From contig PCAH01000062.1 in assembly GCA_002730485.1 (NCBI GenBank), positions 1 to 7,299 of the forward strand: 7,299 nt of DNA. Reading direction: 5' to 3'. The position numbers were made by a program, and so were the translations under genes. Below the pieces are notes generated by a model that was not told where the DNA came from, made no database searches, and saw nothing but the letters and a program-made list of their open reading frames with translations. The stretch's first letter is position 1. Each line of letters starts with the position of its first letter. Below, piece by piece: positions 6,811 through 7,299 of the stretch. The DNA is from Dehalococcoidia bacterium (lineage in GTDB: Bacteria; Chloroflexota; Dehalococcoidia; UBA3495).

Positions 6811-6892
6811 AGCGTTTTCTAAAGGTGATAAAGGCGATCCACTTTAGTACTAGAGAAAGAGAGGCCCTCTTCAGAGAGGGCTTCTCTTTTGT
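6811..6892 (+). ncRNA. Candidate small RNA or regulatory leader of about 80 nt
   Basis: The unit lies between a good promoter and a strong intrinsic terminator with no protein gene inside. The predicted RNA has a 5' hairpin, CTAAAG (6819-6824) with CTTTAG (6842-6847), extended by TG/CA (6826-6827 with 6840-6841) across a bulged G, then the 15-bp terminator stem. Between the hairpin arms is a purine-rich AAAGGTGATAAAGG that resembles a ribosome binding site. A 23-codon frame from GTG 6825 to TAA 6894-6896 (MIKAIHFSTRERE...) spans the terminator but has no separate ribosome binding site, so I think it is incidental. It could be a free sRNA, or an attenuator leader for the transporter starting 130 nt downstream. 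It matches no RNA family that I recognise. Confidence 0.4.
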
Positions 6893-6894
6893 CT
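6856..6894 (+). terminator. Strong rho-independent terminator
   Basis: AAAGAGAGGCCCTCT (6856-6870), loop TCAG (6871-6874) and AGAGGGCTTCTCTTT (6875-6889) form a 15-bp stem with a single G-T pair, followed by T-rich TTTTGTCT. The polarity suits plus-strand transcription. The minus-strand tail (CTCTCTTTCTCT) is less ideal but could act weakly. Confidence 0.85.
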
Positions 6895-7023
6895 AAACAT
6901 CTGATTTGTTGGCTCGTCAAACGCATTGATAATCCTCAATTGTAATTCCAAGATTAGTTTTCCGAAGAACTTATTAACAGCTCATCAATGATCAGAATAT
7001 CAATATGGCGCCTTAGGTAAACC

Positions 7024-7191
7024 GTGAGCTATAAACCAGACTCCGCTGCCGAATCTCAAACCATTTCTGGCAGATTCCAATATAAATGGGTCCTGTTTTT
7101 AGTTGTCGCTAGCAGTGGGTTTTTATCGATTATGAACCTCAATATCGTCAATATTGGGGCCCCTGACATGATTGATGATTTCCAAACCTGA
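7024..7191 (+). pseudogene. MFS transporter (DHA2-like) N-terminal fragment, interrupted by an insertion sequence
   Basis: From GTG 7024, preceded by an in-frame TAA at 7018-7020 and an AGG about 7 nt upstream, 55 codons remain before TGA at 7189-7191. The peptide has a polar N-terminus and then a first transmembrane helix starting FQYKWVLFLVVASSGF (18-33). It continues SIMNLNIVNIGAPDMIDDFQ (35-54), which matches the LDxTIVNVALPxI signature at the end of helix 1 in DHA2 drug-efflux transporters, with Asn38 where Asp is usual. A full transporter would have 400-500 residues and 12-14 helices. Here the frame ends at the first base of an IS-like terminus, so the gene is cut and its remainder should lie beyond the element, outside the window. 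TTGTTG (6906-6911) and GATAAT (6928-6933), 16 nt apart, are a weak promoter possibility. Confidence 0.7.
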
Positions 7192-7299
7192 CCTGCCCCC
7201 AATCTTTGTACCAGTTGATATGTTAGTCCCACAAGCCCTGGAATAGGTTCAGCAGTCAGCACGGCCTGGGGTGCAGGCGGTTTGGAGCCCAGCGAGCTA
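7056..7299 (-). CDS. IS3-family transposase (orfB/integrase core), C-terminal fragment
   Basis: Minus strand, entering from the window edge. The first residues read SSLGSKPPAPQAVL, followed by TAEPIPGLVGLTYQLVQRLG. SSLG-x-(K/R)PPAP matches the conserved end of IS3-family transposases (RPHSSLGYRPPAPE), which follows the DDE integrase core; the core itself is outside the window. Translation passes the presumed IS end at 7189 without a stop and runs into the transporter sequence to a stop at 7056-7058. Roughly the last 44 residues are therefore host-derived read-through and not true transposase. A full protein would catalyse strand transfer at the element's inverted repeats. The assignment rests on this C-terminal motif plus the terminus sequence, so it is good but not certain. 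The internal ATG-like start of this frame at 7262 is not a real start. Confidence 0.65.
   Translation of the reverse strand, partial: SSLGSKPPAPQAVLTAEPIPGLVGLTYQLVQRLGAGQVWKSSIMSGAPILTILRFIIDKNPLLATTKNRTHLYWNLPEMV
7189..7299. mobile_element. IS3-like insertion sequence, one end only
   Basis: The boundary is taken as TGACCTGCCCCCAATCTTTG, starting at 7189. It begins with TG and has the CTGCCCC core usual in IS3-family terminal inverted repeats. Just inside it, the opposite strand encodes a transposase C-terminus, as expected for the right end of such an element. The host frame of an MFS transporter breaks at precisely this base. The other end and the short target duplication are outside the window. 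Confidence 0.65.

Noticed and set aside
6825..6896. 23-codon frame from GTG across the terminator in the candidate small RNA
   Set aside because: Its end is entirely the terminator stem, there is no separate ribosome binding site, and the start is inside a predicted hairpin. Probably incidental.
7180..7260. Explaining the transporter break as a one-base frameshift (QTDLPPI readable one frame over)
   Set aside because: Downstream of the supposed shift the frame gives FVPVDML and soon a stop, with no second transmembrane helix. The opposite strand gives a clear transposase-like C-terminus and the break coincides with an IS-type terminus.
1..7299. CRISPR arrays, tRNA or rRNA genes, toxin-antitoxin pairs, phage defence genes
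   Set aside because: I saw no regularly spaced repeats, no tRNA-like cloverleaf or T-loop signature, and no related protein motifs on either strand.

Overview
The window reads as a bacterial chromosome segment of moderately high GC with dense, operon-style catabolic genes, followed by an AT-richer accessory stretch ending in an insertion sequence. The gene content (an acyl-CoA-dehydrogenase-fold flavoprotein, a luciferase-like F420/FMN oxidoreductase, a CocE/NonD hydrolase, an SDR and a DAO-type FAD oxidoreductase) is typical of metabolically versatile Chloroflexota such as SAR202-like lineages, and also of some Actinomycetota. This taxonomic guess is inference from gene families only; no marker gene is present.

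Left part (1-1395, minus strand): the first 115 residues of a DAO-family FAD-dependent oxidoreductase cut by the window edge, preceded by a complete short-chain dehydrogenase/reductase. They are 117 nt apart and could share a transcript. A 294-nt divergent region (about 1396-1689) separates them from the plus-strand genes. It holds a direct repeat, repeated ACCAAT words and a TATAAT hexamer.

Centre (1690-6239, plus strand): four tightly spaced genes with gaps of 28, 33 and 19 nt, each preceded by a purine-rich ribosome binding site. They are an acyl-CoA dehydrogenase-like flavoprotein that lacks a glutamate at both usual catalytic-base positions, an LLM-class flavin oxidoreductase, a CocE/NonD serine hydrolase with an intact Tyr-Ser-Asp-His active site, and a divergent member of the 3-methyladenine DNA glycosylase I family that has lost all four zinc ligands. 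The likely theme is oxidation of an organic substrate by one or two flavoenzymes coupled to ester or amide hydrolysis. The substrate cannot be read from the sequence.

Right part (6240-7299): about 780 nt without a recognisable protein gene, lower in GC, with a perfect 9-bp inverted repeat. It also holds a compact unit made of a TTGACA promoter with an extended -10, a short hairpin and a strong intrinsic terminator, which is a candidate small RNA or leader of about 80 nt. Next comes the start of a major facilitator superfamily (DHA2-like) transporter at 7024. Its frame stops after 55 codons exactly where an IS3-like terminus (TGACCTGCCCCC) begins. The minus strand of that element encodes a transposase C-terminus, so the transporter appears to be knocked out by an insertion sequence that runs off the window.
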